From assembly GCA_021513715.1 (NCBI GenBank), contig CP084167.1, positions 2,241,555 through 2,305,554 on the forward strand: 64,000 nt of DNA, in the 5' to 3' direction. The DNA is from Candidatus Heimdallarchaeum endolithica (GTDB lineage Archaea > Asgardarchaeota > Heimdallarchaeia > Heimdallarchaeales > Heimdallarchaeaceae). The notes under the pieces were generated by a model. It was not told the DNA's origin and did not search any database. It saw nothing but the letters and a program-made list of their open reading frames with translations. Position numbers and translations under genes: made by a program. Of the stretch, positions 8,665-17,431 are shown piece after piece (the stretch's first letter is position 1; every line of letters starts with the position of its first letter).

Positions 8665-10747
8665 TCTTCTTTGAAGGACAATCCATTGATATGCAAGAAA
8701 TTATTGTCTTTCTCTTATTTTCAATTTTTATCATTGGAAGGTTGTCATATTCGCAAATTTCTTCTGTTGGATAAATATTACCATATTGAGGTAAAGGGAA
8801 AGTAGCCTTACATTGTATTTTTGGATCCTTAAACGCCGAACAAGCAATAAAACGTTTTTTTGTTTTTTTATTTTTTACTATTATTAGTTCTCCCTTTTTG
8901 CATACAGGGCATTTTCCTAACACAATTAGTTGTTCATTATTGTTTGGCATTAAGTGGAGATCAGTTGCTAGTTCGTATCCTATTAATTCTTCTTTTTTAT
9001 GGAATCCTTTCAATGTTTTTGTTAGTTCTTGTTGAATAGAAATTAACTCTGTTTTTAGTTCTCTTTTTTCCTCTTGTATCTTGTCCATCTTTTCTTCTAA
9101 ATCCCTTGTCATGGATGGTGTTATTATGAGCGGAAAATTTTTTGACAAAACTCGTATGATTGATTCTCCAAGTAGAGTAGGTTTTATTTCAATTCCTTCG
9201 ATGTATTCTCTGGTGTAAAGTGTTGTTATTATTTCTGCTCTTGTTGCTTTTGTTCCTAGTTTTTCGTCTTCCATTTTCTTTAATAGCGTTGATTCGTTAA
9301 ACCTATTAGGCGGTTTTGTAAAATGTTTTTCATGTTTTATATAGTTAAAAATCACTTTATCATTTAATTTGACATCTGGTGTGTTTTTTTCTTCAAATGA
9401 AACATAGGGCTTATAATATCTCATCCACCCCTCTTCTATCAGCTCTTGTCCTTTAAAATAAAATATGTGTTTGTTTACGCTTATTTCTACTCTTTTCTCT
9501 ATTTTTTTACCAGGCCCAGCAAAAACAGAGAGATATTTTTTTACTATTAGATCATATAGGTTTTTTTCATCTTTCGTACTTTGATTATCTAGTGGTAATC
9601 CTGTTGGATGAATGGCTGGGTGTGCAGCATCTGTTTTTTTACCTTCAAATGGTTTGAATCTCTTTTTATCTAAAATTTCTTCTGCTAGATTCTTATATTT
9701 TGATATCTGGCTAAGTTTACTTAAGATGTTTTTGTGTCCAAGTGTCATAGGAAGTTTTTGGCTATCCGTTCTTGGATAAGAAATAATACCTTTAAGGTAT
9801 AGTTTTTCTGCAATTTTTAGTGTTTTACTTGGTGAAAATTTGAAAAACCAGTATGCTTGTCTTTGTAATTCACTCAGATTAAAAGGTGGTTGGTTATATA
9901 TGGGTTTTTCTTCACTTTTAATATCTGTTATAGTTCCCTCTAAAGAACTACATTCAGAAGAGATTTTTTGTGCTTCTGCAAGAGTGTCAATTTTATCTTT
10001 AAAATATAATACACTAAAGTTATTTCCACCCATTTTAACTTCTGCAGCGATTTTCCAGTAAGGAATGGGAACAAACAAGTTGATTTTCTCTTCTCTTTCA
10101 ACGATAAAAAAAAGTGTGGGACCTTGAACTCTCCCAATTGATAAGAGTTTAAATTTTCCTGTAATTCGTTTGTACGAACTAGAAAGGGCAGTTGTGAAAT
10201 TTATTCCATATAACCAGTCAACATAATGTCTTAAAAGTCCGGCGTTTAAGAAACCTATGTCTAAGGATTCTTCCATTGCATCAAAAGCTTTGTTTATGTC
10301 ACGTTTTGTTAGAGTTGAAAACTTCATTCTTTTTGCATTTTCCTTTTCAAAAACATATTTCAAAATTAAGTATCCGATTACTTCTCCTTCTCTGTCGTAG
10401 TCTGTCATTATAATTATATCTTTTGTTCCGCTTCGTAATGATTGGAAAACTTCAACATATTTTTTTGTTCTCTTACTTTTTCCTTCCTTGTATGTAGGTA
10501 ACCATCGAAAATCTAAAGCTGGATATAACCAATTCTCTCCAATTTGGGACAATGTGAATAGATGCCCTATTGCTGGGACAATAATAATTTTTTTTCTATC
10601 TCTCTTACATAAATAAACAGAAACTCCCTTAATATCAACTTTTTCTGGCTTATTTTTTTCATCAATGGCCCAAGCTAGTCTATTAGCAGCTTGGGGTTTT
10701 TCTGCAATTCCTATTATATATGGTGGAGTTATTTTTGTTGTTGGCAT
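8645..10747 (-). CDS. topA: Type IA DNA topoisomerase
   Basis: This is a 700-residue type IA topoisomerase, which relaxes negative supercoils by a covalent 5'-phosphotyrosine. The N-terminus has the Toprim strand (IIGIAEKPQAANRLAWAI) and its acidic residues (TDYDREGE). The catalytic Tyr is in GIISYPRTDSQ, roughly halfway. A C-terminal zinc ribbon starts CPVCKKGELI and continues to the CSAF segment. There is no reverse gyrase helicase domain, which fits a non-hyperthermophile. Its 3' end overlaps the start of the small zinc protein. Naming it topoisomerase I rather than III is a convention for archaea. Confidence 0.95.
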   Translation of the reverse strand: MPTTKITPPYIIGIAEKPQAANRLAWAIDEKNKPEKVDIKGVSVYLCKRDRKKIIIVPAIGHLFTLSQIGENWLYPALDFRWLPTYKEGKSKRTKKYVEVFQSLRSGTKDIIIMTDYDREGEVIGYLILKYVFEKENAKRMKFSTLTKRDINKAFDAMEESLDIGFLNAGLLRHYVDWLYGINFTTALSSSYKRITGKFKLLSIGRVQGPTLFFIVEREEKINLFVPIPYWKIAAEVKMGGNNFSVLYFKDKIDTLAEAQKISSECSSLEGTITDIKSEEKPIYNQPPFNLSELQRQAYWFFKFSPSKTLKIAEKLYLKGIISYPRTDSQKLPMTLGHKNILSKLSQISKYKNLAEEILDKKRFKPFEGKKTDAAHPAIHPTGLPLDNQSTKDEKNLYDLIVKKYLSVFAGPGKKIEKRVEISVNKHIFYFKGQELIEEGWMRYYKPYVSFEEKNTPDVKLNDKVIFNYIKHEKHFTKPPNRFNESTLLKKMEDEKLGTKATRAEIITTLYTREYIEGIEIKPTLLGESIIRVLSKNFPLIITPSMTRDLEEKMDKIQEEKRELKTELISIQQELTKTLKGFHKKEELIGYELATDLHLMPNNNEQLIVLGKCPVCKKGELIIVKNKKTKKRFIACSAFKDPKIQCKATFPLPQYGNIYPTEEICEYDNLPMIKIENKRKTIISCISMDCPSKKSDKNGK

Positions 10748-10790
10748 TATTTAATCTCCAAGTGTTTACTTTCAAAGAAAAAGCACTGAA

Positions 10791-10876
10791 TGGAGCCAGG
10801 ACGGGGATTTGAACCCCGGATCTCAGAGAGAACTGATTTTCAAGACCAGCGCCGTAGTCCGCTTGGCTATCCTGGC
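10791..10876 (-). tRNA. tRNA-Ser (UGA)
   Basis: This is an 86-nt class II tRNA. The acceptor arms GCCAGGA/TCCTGGC, U8-A9, an anticodon loop CTTGAAA (anticodon UGA), a long variable arm and a TTCAAAT T-loop are all visible. CCA is encoded. The discriminator base reads U, whereas serine tRNAs normally have G, so the end deserves a check. Confidence 0.9.
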
Positions 10877-10990
10877 TCGTGTTTCTATAACTTCTATTAT
10901 ATCATTAAATATTCTTCTGCACTTATAATTGAAAAAACGATGGCTAATAAAAATTTATCTTTACCCGATAGAGTGATTGTGATACTTATT

Positions 10991-12289
10991 TTAATCAGAG
11001 ATAATTCTGTTGTATTCATTTTCATTTCTATTTTCTTTTTTTGTAGCATCAATGATTACCTTAATACTTGTATCATCATTTTTATTTCGAGAAGGATCTA
11101 AAGATGAACCTCTTATATTATCTATTATAATAATATCTCCGGAACCTGCTCTTGTTATTGTTGCCCATTCCACGCTTGAGGGATTATTTACATCAATATC
11201 TTCATTGACTACTGTGCACCATTTTAATGATGGATGAGCTGCAAAAGCAGCTAAAGCTACATTTTTTGCGTCTCCTGTTTTTCTTTGTGTAATAGAAATA
11301 ACTGCATGTAACCATCCGCATCCTCCTGATGTTAAAACTAAATCATGAACTTCTGGGACTATCTTCTTAACATATGAGTATATAGCAGCTTCTTTTGGGA
11401 ACCCCATCAGAAGATAATGTTCTTCATGAGCTGGTAATATTGTTTGAAAAACCGCATTTTTTCTGTGATATAGCTTTTTGAATCTTATTACAGGTTGAAT
11501 TCTTTTTGTATCTAAAGTTCCTGTAATATCTACAAAAGGTCCTTCTTCCTCTGTTTCATCTGCAATTATCTCTCCTTCAATTACAAACTCAACATCTACA
11601 GGAACATCAATTCCAAAAATTGGTGTTCTGATAACCTTTATTCCGTTTTCTAATAAAGTATTTGCAACAGAAAGTTCACTTTCTCCATATTTAAGAGGTG
11701 TTGATGCTGCTAGAGCAATTAATGGATGATAACCAATAATTAGTGCAATTGGTGTATTTCTCCCATTTTTACGATTTGAATGAAATATTTGATACAAATC
11801 ACGTGGTACCAAGCGAATAATTCCTTCATTTTTTGATAAAATCATGATTCTATGTATACTAGCATTGACTTTGCCTGTCTCTGGGTTTTTTGCGATAACA
11901 ATGGCAGAGGTTAAATACCTTCCACCATCTTTCGGAAAAAATTTAGGGATAGGTAGCTGGTTAAAGTCGACTTCAGTTTCAACTTCAAAACTTGTTGAAA
12001 AGTCAGTTTCTTCGGGATATTTTGCTTTTGTAGACGCATTATTGAGTTTTTCATACATTTCCTTTTTATTTGATTTTAATAATAGATTAAACCAGCTTCT
12101 TGATTGTAATAAATTTCCAATTAATGGGTATTTTGTATTTTTCACTTTTTTAAAAAGAATTGCGCTATTACTATACTCCTTCATGAGTTTGGCAATTTCT
12201 AAATTTGAATCAACAGTATCATCAATTATGGTTAAAAGTTTTCTTTTTTCTAATTCATTGATATATCCTCTAAGACTCACTTTAAACAC
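10991..12289 (-). CDS. UbiD-family decarboxylase
   Basis: The 432-residue protein matches the UbiD (prenylated-FMN-dependent decarboxylase) pattern along its length. The start is SLRGYINELEKRKLLTII. A central part carries ATSTPLKYGESELSVA-like segments, and a conserved E/R region begins DETEEEGPFVDITG. In many archaea a UbiD homologue decarboxylates anhydromevalonate phosphate in the modified mevalonate route to isoprenoid lipids; this is the most likely role, but it is inferred. It would need prenyl-FMN from a UbiX-type enzyme, which is not in the window. Single gene, followed by the disrupted locus. Confidence 0.88.
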   Translation of the reverse strand: MFKVSLRGYINELEKRKLLTIIDDTVDSNLEIAKLMKEYSNSAILFKKVKNTKYPLIGNLLQSRSWFNLLLKSNKKEMYEKLNNASTKAKYPEETDFSTSFEVETEVDFNQLPIPKFFPKDGGRYLTSAIVIAKNPETGKVNASIHRIMILSKNEGIIRLVPRDLYQIFHSNRKNGRNTPIALIIGYHPLIALAASTPLKYGESELSVANTLLENGIKVIRTPIFGIDVPVDVEFVIEGEIIADETEEEGPFVDITGTLDTKRIQPVIRFKKLYHRKNAVFQTILPAHEEHYLLMGFPKEAAIYSYVKKIVPEVHDLVLTSGGCGWLHAVISITQRKTGDAKNVALAAFAAHPSLKWCTVVNEDIDVNNPSSVEWATITRAGSGDIIIIDNIRGSSLDPSRNKNDDTSIKVIIDATKKENRNENEYNRIISD

Positions 12290-12856
12290 TCATTTTGTTT
12301 TAATAAAAGATGTAAATAAACCTTTTAATTGTTCCTTATTATTCCTTGATTTTTTTTCTATTTATAATGATTTCATTTAATGTTGATAGTATATCGTCAA
12401 AAATATAAATATTTTCAATGTTTAAGGAAACAAGAACCATTTTCCCAGTTATTTTGGAAAATCTCTCTCCTATGATTCTTACAAATTGTTCGTTTTTCAT
12501 TCCATAATTTACTTTTTGCGTAATTTTGCGAACATTAGGATAGAGAGTATGGATGAAAAAGAAAAAAAGGAAAAGAAGAGGAAAAAAGATGGAGAAGATA
12601 GTCAAAACTTTGAAAGTAAAAATAAAAAATGAAGTTTTGACGAGGAGAAAAAAGGAAAGATTAAGAAGAATAACAGGGAGAGACACAAGGATAATAGAAA
12701 ATATGTAAAAATTATTCATCACAACAGAAGAAGACTGTGTATGAAAACAAAGAAAGGAGAAATAAGAGTACATAGAGGAAAACTAGATGAACTAACATTG
12801 ACAACATCAAGGCTAAAAAAAGTAGAAGAGAGACTGTTCCTCATGACCTTAAAAAG

Positions 12857-14035
12857 ATGTTCCCTTACTGTTCTCACGATGAGTTTCAAGAGTGTAGAGA
12901 CATAGCAGTACAACTGTACGAGCAAGGATATAGACCTGAAGCCACTCGTCCTCCAAAAAAGAGACCCAGAAGACAACTAATCAATAAGAATAGGTTTATT
13001 CTTACTAATTTGCCAAAAGAGAAAAACAACTCCATTTCTCGTTGGTGGGTAGGAATAAGAGACTCATTAGACACGTGGAAAAGAAAGACAAGGTATCATC
13101 AACGATTATGGTTGCCTTTAGAGATGAGCACTTTTCATCAAAAAGAATTGAAAAAAGGACAAATAAAAAGTTTAGAACTGAGATATAAACGTTCTACAAG
13201 TGAGTGGTGGGTGTATTTTCAATTAGAAGTTCTTCCTCCTTCTTCTTTTCCTTGTCCAGTTGATAATTCTTCTTCTCTTCCTCCAGCTGTACTGGGGATA
13301 GATCTAGGGATAAACATTCCTGCTGCAGGAGTGTTATTAACGCCCAAAAGGAAATTAACTATTAAAGAGATAAAATTCTGGCATACCAAACAGTGGAATA
13401 GAATCAATCATAGATATAAACTCAAGCTTTCCCGTCTTCAGAGGAAAGGGGCTTTAAATGACCAGTCGGGTAAAAAACACCAAATTTATCGTTTTCTTGG
13501 ATATCTTCGTCGGAGATATAGAAACGTTAAACGGTCCTATATTCACCAATTTGTAAGAGATGTTGTGCAGACGATAGAGACCTATGCTCAAATGTATGAC
13601 TTTTTCGTCGTCGTAGGTTACCCCAAAAATGTTAGAAAAGGAAAAGGAAAAGAAAAAGGGAAAGAAAAAAGTACTCGTTATTTTCGTAGAAAACTTCACC
13701 AGTGGAATTATGCTCTTGTTCTTTCTCTTCTCCGTCGAGCACTTATACTTCGAGGTTTTGCTCCTCATCGTATTCTTATAATAGACGAAAGAGGAACATC
13801 TTCTCATTGTTCCCGTTGTGGAAAAGAAGTTTCTCGTCCCGTTAGAGGATTAGTACACTGTCCCTTTTGTAACTATACTTACCACTCTGATTTAACAGGG
13901 GCTAGAAATATTGCTCGTAAGTTCCTTAGTCATCTTTTTCGTCCCCGTGCTACAACTATTGCTGATTACTTTACTGGTCAAAAATTCAGTCTTACTCATT
14001 ACACTGTTTGCCGAGGACTCAGCCATTGGTTGTAG
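12857..14035 (+). CDS. tnpB: TnpB, RNA-guided nuclease, N-terminus damaged
   Basis: This 392-residue protein has the TnpB layout: a WED-like beta part (30-130), a RuvC start with Asp149 (LGIDLGINIP), a helical insertion, a zinc ribbon (C318, C321, C335, C338) and the last RuvC Asp345 (HSDLTGARNIA). The canonical RuvC-II Glu position is Gly254 (FVVVGYPKNV). A Glu at 311 (IIDERGTSS) just before the zinc ribbon could replace it, as described for rearranged TnpB/Fanzor active sites. Upstream frames (12553-12850) encode KTLKVKIKNEVL and KLDELTLTTSRLKK, typical N-terminal TnpB sequence in two other frames, so the gene has probably suffered frameshifts. Translation from 12857 would lack that part. 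Confidence 0.8.
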   Translation: MFPYCSHDEFQECRDIAVQLYEQGYRPEATRPPKKRPRRQLINKNRFILTNLPKEKNNSISRWWVGIRDSLDTWKRKTRYHQRLWLPLEMSTFHQKELKKGQIKSLELRYKRSTSEWWVYFQLEVLPPSSFPCPVDNSSSLPPAVLGIDLGINIPAAGVLLTPKRKLTIKEIKFWHTKQWNRINHRYKLKLSRLQRKGALNDQSGKKHQIYRFLGYLRRRYRNVKRSYIHQFVRDVVQTIETYAQMYDFFVVVGYPKNVRKGKGKEKGKEKSTRYFRRKLHQWNYALVLSLLRRALILRGFAPHRILIIDERGTSSHCSRCGKEVSRPVRGLVHCPFCNYTYHSDLTGARNIARKFLSHLFRPRATTIADYFTGQKFSLTHYTVCRGLSHWL

Positions 14036-14104
14036 TCCCAGTAGACAAAAAGAAATAATTACTCTTATATTCAAGGGCTAGTTATTCTTTCATTTTTGTC
14101 TCTC

Positions 14105-14294
14105 GTGGAGTGAAGAAAAGAGCTTACAACTCTTTTTTTCTTTATGATTCCCCCGATTCGTGTATGACGTCTGTCTTAATCTCCTTCTTCTTTCATTGTA
14201 TGTTAGGATTAAGTTCTCAAGAAACTGACAATTATCTCTTATTGTTTTTTTCTTGAAAGACTGAGTTCGACAAACTTCGCAAAAAGTAAATCAT
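14105..14294 (+). ncRNA. Candidate omega RNA / right end of TnpB element
   Basis: The ~190 bp after tnpB are non-coding and partly conserved in a second copy at 26343-26531. Shared blocks include TGGAGTGAAG, CGATTCGTGTAT, GTCTGTCT, TCTCAAG and CTTGAAAGAC. In IS605-type elements this position encodes the guide RNA scaffold (omega/reRNA), with the guide taken from flanking DNA. Confidence 0.5.
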
Positions 14295-14463
14295 GTAAAA
14301 GGCTAGTTGAAGAAGAAAAATCGATTGGAGGGTATGATAAGCCTATAGTACCTAATTTCGGTGATTTTTCTGATATAAAAATAGATATTCCATTATCAAA
14401 AAAAATTACTGAAAGAAAAAATAAATTATCTTTTATTTCAACATCTTTGTTTACTATTTCTAG

Positions 14464-15479
14464 AAGCATGTCCAAAAATTAATTTTTATTGATATGGGGG
14501 TTTATGTCGGAATTATCACACATTTCCAGATTTTAGACTCCCACAAAGTAAGAAAATTCACAGTCATTAATGGACCTTTCCTTAAGAAACTGGTGAAAGT
14601 GGAACCGAGAGAAAGTAAGAGAGGGAGAAAGAGAATAGCAGAAAGGTGGGTAATATTAGCAATAGCAATCATTGCTAGAATAGAAGGGATAGCTTGGAGG
14701 AAGTTAGAAGAAAAGTTGTCTCTATGCGCTTTTTTGATAGAAGAGGGGTGGATGAGGAAGATTCCTTCTAAATCCACTTTTCATGCTGTGTGGAGAGCGA
14801 CAGAAAGTAAAATCTTAGAGCAGTGGATAATAGAGTTGGGGAGAGAAATAGTGAGAAAAAAAGGGTTGAAAGCTATGTCGGTGGGCAGTTCAGGTTTTAA
14901 AATTCGTCAAGCTTCTGTTTTGCGTTTTCTCAAATGGTCAAGAGAGACACTAAAGAAAACCTCCCAACTAAACTTTTCTGGAAGATACACCTTATAGTTG
15001 GTTTACCCTCCAGAGCTATAGTCTCTCTAGCTCATTCTGCTAGTAACACTCACGATAGTAAAGTCTTCGGTTTGCTATGGCAGAAACTTCCTTCTGTACT
15101 CTTGAGACCTTTCTTGAGATTCTATGGTGACTGTGCCTACTGGATAGAAAATATCGTCGGTCTTCTTAGACAACATTCCTTTTTTCCCTGTTATTTGTTA
15201 TTCCCCCAAAAAGTAATGTTCGTTATCCCTCTCCTCCTCTCTGACCAATAGTTCAAGCTCATCTTCTCTACCCTTGTCTCTATCGCCATAATCATCACCC
15301 CGAGTATCGTAGTACTATTGAACACGTCTTTGGTCTCCTCAAACTCTCTCTTCTCCCATCCTTGATCGTTTACCCTCCACCATCCTCTCTACTCTTTTTA
15401 GTTTTCTCCTCTGTTACAACTACCTTTTACTCCTTCGTACCGTTTAGTAGGCGAAAAAGAATTTTTGGACATGCTTTTT
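14464..15479 (+). mobile_element. IS5-type insertion sequence, degraded copy
   Basis: A 1016-bp element is bounded by inverted repeats AAGCATGTCCAAAAATT (left) and its reverse (right), and flanked by the 4-bp direct repeat CTAG (14460-14463, 15480-15483). The same element occurs intact at 45865-46868 in the opposite orientation. Its insertion splits the PAC4-like gene. Its transposase is frameshifted. Confidence 0.92.
14494..15447 (+). pseudogene. IS5/IS4-type DDE transposase, inactivated
   Basis: Aligned with the intact copy at 45894-46838, this gene breaks frame near 14990 and again near 15250. The first part (167 residues) ends in NFSGRYTL and the second part carries the YGDCAYW segment. 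It has also lost the first catalytic Asp: the intact copy reads AMAVDSSGF where this one reads SMSVGSSGF-like sequence (AMSVGSSGF). The loss of frame and of a catalytic residue shows an older, dead copy. Confidence 0.92.
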
Positions 15480-15626
15480 CTAGTTTTATAATCAAAATTT
15501 TTTTTCTATCATTGTAAATTTTTTTATTATTTGAAGTTCTCTTGAGTCTATTTTCTCTAAAATTTTGATATTTCTCGTAATTAAAAGTAAAAGTTTTTTA
15601 ATGTTAAGAAGTTCGCTAATGCAAGA

Positions 15627-16547
15627 TTGACAACTTCAAAGTATACTGCTAATTTTCTTGTTGCATTAACTGCTCTTATTTGGGGAACCAGTTTTGTTGT
15701 TATTCGTTTTGGATTGAATTATTTTGATCCAATATCTTTTGTCTTTTTGAGGTTTCTATTTTCTCTTTTTTTGTTTCTTCCTGTGATTATAATTAAAAAA
15801 ATAAACGTCAAAAAAGTTCTTTTTGATAAAAAAATAATAGGAATTGGTTTTTTTAATTTTATTGCATTTTTCTTTCAATATCTTGGCCAAAATTTGACTA
15901 CAGCCGGGAATTCTGCTCTTTTTGTTAACTTTTATGTTGTAATTGTTCCTATCTTTTCACATTTTTTTCTGAGTGAAAAGATTAGTATTAAGACCTATAT
16001 CAGTGCAGTTATTGGTTTTATTGGAGTCTTTTTTGTAAGCACTAATCTAAATTTTCACGAATTAATGTCTGGAACCTTTCTCGGAAATGTATTAACATTT
16101 GGTGCAAGTTTGGGTTGGACTGGATATATAATAATATCAAAGAAATCACTTAACGAAACTAATAATGAGTTAGAAACTTTTTTTGGCTCTATTTTTTGGA
16201 CTACTGTCTTTTTGCTCCCAGAGTTTCTTTATTTTTTAGTGATAAAGAAAAATGCAACTATAGGTTTTTCTTTAATTTCTATTCTATCTTTACTCTATTT
16301 GGTTGTTTTCTGTACGGTTGGAGCATTTAGTCTTTATTTGTTTGCTTTAAAGTTTGCTAACGTGGGTCAAAGTTCGATCTTTCTTTTACTAGAAATTGTA
16401 GTAGCTTTCAGTCTAGAAATTCTTTTATCTATTTTTTATTCTTCACTGTTTCCTCATTCTACTCCTGGTTTTTGGTCTCTTTTTGGAATTTTTCTCATAA
16501 TTTTATCAATGTTTCTCGTTTCAATTAAGTTTAACAGAAAAAAGTGA
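15627..16547 (+). CDS. EamA/DMT-family transporter
   Basis: This 306-residue protein has about ten transmembrane segments in two EamA repeats. The first begins ALTALIWGTSFVVIRFG, and PISFVFLRFLFSLFLFLP follows. The second half repeats the W.G..I pattern (ASLGWTGYIIISKKS). DMT carriers export or exchange small metabolites across the cytoplasmic membrane; the substrate cannot be told. The start is taken as TTG at 15627 because an ATG just upstream hits a stop. It stands alone next to the disrupted locus. Confidence 0.88.
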   Translation: MTTSKYTANFLVALTALIWGTSFVVIRFGLNYFDPISFVFLRFLFSLFLFLPVIIIKKINVKKVLFDKKIIGIGFFNFIAFFFQYLGQNLTTAGNSALFVNFYVVIVPIFSHFFLSEKISIKTYISAVIGFIGVFFVSTNLNFHELMSGTFLGNVLTFGASLGWTGYIIISKKSLNETNNELETFFGSIFWTTVFLLPEFLYFLVIKKNATIGFSLISILSLLYLVVFCTVGAFSLYLFALKFANVGQSSIFLLLEIVVAFSLEILLSIFYSSLFPHSTPGFWSLFGIFLIILSMFLVSIKFNRKK

Positions 16548-16615
16548 AATCATATTCTAATTGATTTTTTTCAAAAATTGTGGTCTATTTATAGTTAATT
16601 GTTATTACATTATTA

Positions 16616-16831
16616 ATGCTATTAGTAAATTCTATCTCTTTTGTTATTTATTTGATGGATTTATTTTCTAGAATCTGTTTATTTCTTGGAGTAGAATTTT
16701 TTATATTTCAAACAACAAAACGGATTTTTTTGAAAAAGAAAATATACTTTGTTTGGTGGAAAAGAATAATCATATTGTTGATACTTTATGTCATCTGCCA
16801 AATAATTGTAAAAATTTTAAGTGGATATTAA
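16616..16831 (+). CDS. Possible small membrane protein
   Basis: This 71-residue frame has two hydrophobic segments separated by a basic stretch (TKRIFLKKK) and ends without further features. ATG codons at 16616 and 16649 are both possible. I do not recognise it. In such A/T-rich DNA a hydrophobic frame of this length can arise by chance, so the gene is uncertain. Confidence 0.3.
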   Translation: MLLVNSISFVIYLMDLFSRICLFLGVEFFIFQTTKRIFLKKKIYFVWWKRIIILLILYVICQIIVKILSGY

Positions 16832-16881
16832 CCTGATTGCAGAGAGCAATGCTAGAAGTAAGAAAAAAAGAAGTAAAGTTG

Positions 16882-17430
16882 TTATTTCTTTTTCATGTAC
16901 TCTTTAACTAGTTCTTCACCCTTTCCGATCTTATATGTGCATGGTGTCGGAAAACGATCTGCTCCTCTTTTTAGAGCATCTAAGACAAGATTATAGTTTT
17001 TTGCTTCTGTTCGTACTGTAATTAATTCTTGTCCGACTTTTACCCTTGCAGCTCGATCTGTAGGCTTTCCAAATGATCTTCTCATCCCATCTTGGATACG
17101 ATCTGCCCCTGCAACAGCCATCATTTTATTTTCTCTTAAAATATGGTGTGGGTGAATTCTGATTGTCATGTGATAATTTTTTGTTCCAAGATTTCTTGAC
17201 AATATTCTGTTTACTGCAATACGTGCTGCTTCTAATGCAGTATGTCTTATTTGACATTTTTCTTTAGCTACTAAATGGATGTGAACAGGAAATTTACCTT
17301 TTCTATTTCCTGCATCATATGCTCTTATTCTTGGGTCTGGCACACCTCTAACAAATTTGTCTGTACGTGTGTTTGCTGGCCCACGTGTATATCTATAACA
17401 ACTTGCTGGTCTCTTTCCCATATTTCTCAC
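16882..17430 (-). CDS. rpl10e: Ribosomal protein L10e (uL16 family)
   Basis: This 182-residue protein is the archaeal/eukaryotic-type L10e of the large subunit, which sits near the peptidyl-transferase centre and the tRNA elbow. The family signature is plain: KRPASCYRYTRGPANTRTDKF near the start (in two runs), then GVPDPRIRAYDAGNRKG, and HHILRENKMMAVAGADRI in the middle. The length is normal. It begins one base after the uS7 stop, so both come from one transcript. It may start at the first or the third residue's Met. Confidence 0.97.
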   Translation of the reverse strand: MRNMGKRPASCYRYTRGPANTRTDKFVRGVPDPRIRAYDAGNRKGKFPVHIHLVAKEKCQIRHTALEAARIAVNRILSRNLGTKNYHMTIRIHPHHILRENKMMAVAGADRIQDGMRRSFGKPTDRAARVKVGQELITVRTEAKNYNLVLDALKRGADRFPTPCTYKIGKGEELVKEYMKKK

Positions 17431-17431
17431 C

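Larger units (their letters stand above)
12536..14294 (+). mobile_element. IS200/IS605-type element with TnpB only
   Basis: The element carries tnpB and a downstream ~200-bp right-end segment, with no tnpA. The left flank ends TTTAC and the sequence then reads TTTTTGCG. The right end reads CGCAAAAAGTAAATCAT. A second copy of the right end (26343-26531) shares the terminal AAAAAGTAAATCAT, which helps to place the boundary. It interrupts the PAC4-like gene. Exact ends are uncertain by several bases because more than one junction restores the host frame. Confidence 0.75.
12339..15512 (-). pseudogene. PAC4/PSMG4-like gene split by two transposons
   Basis: Three same-strand pieces rebuild one protein of about 120 residues. 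The N-terminal piece (15512 to 15480) ends ILIIKLE. The middle piece (14465 to about 14297) reads EIVNKDVEIKDNLFFLSVI and ends SSSTSLLHD. The C-terminal piece (about 12530 to 12339) includes NYGMKNEQFVRIIGERF and KMVLVSLNIEN, ending RKKIKE. The IS5-type element sits between pieces 1 and 2, and CTAG flanks it on both sides. Removing it and one CTAG keeps the frame exactly (CTA GAA). The TnpB element separates pieces 2 and 3. Eukaryotic PSMG4 (proteasome assembly chaperone 4) has the same order: a hydrophobic start, STSLLGD, then a helix and KQVFVSYN. The start is unclear: TTG at 15495, or ATG at 15512 one base out of frame across an A8 run. The break is certain; the PAC4 assignment is probable. 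Confidence 0.6.

Noticed and set aside
12339..12773. A 144-residue minus-strand protein
   Set aside because: Its first half is the low-complexity complement of the TnpB N-terminal region; only the last ~60 residues (from VNYGMKN) belong to a host gene, the PAC4-like fragment.
14239..14475. A 78-residue stand-alone minus-strand gene
   Set aside because: Its first three residues lie in the IS end and its last ~15 in the TnpB-element right end; it is the central piece of a broken gene.
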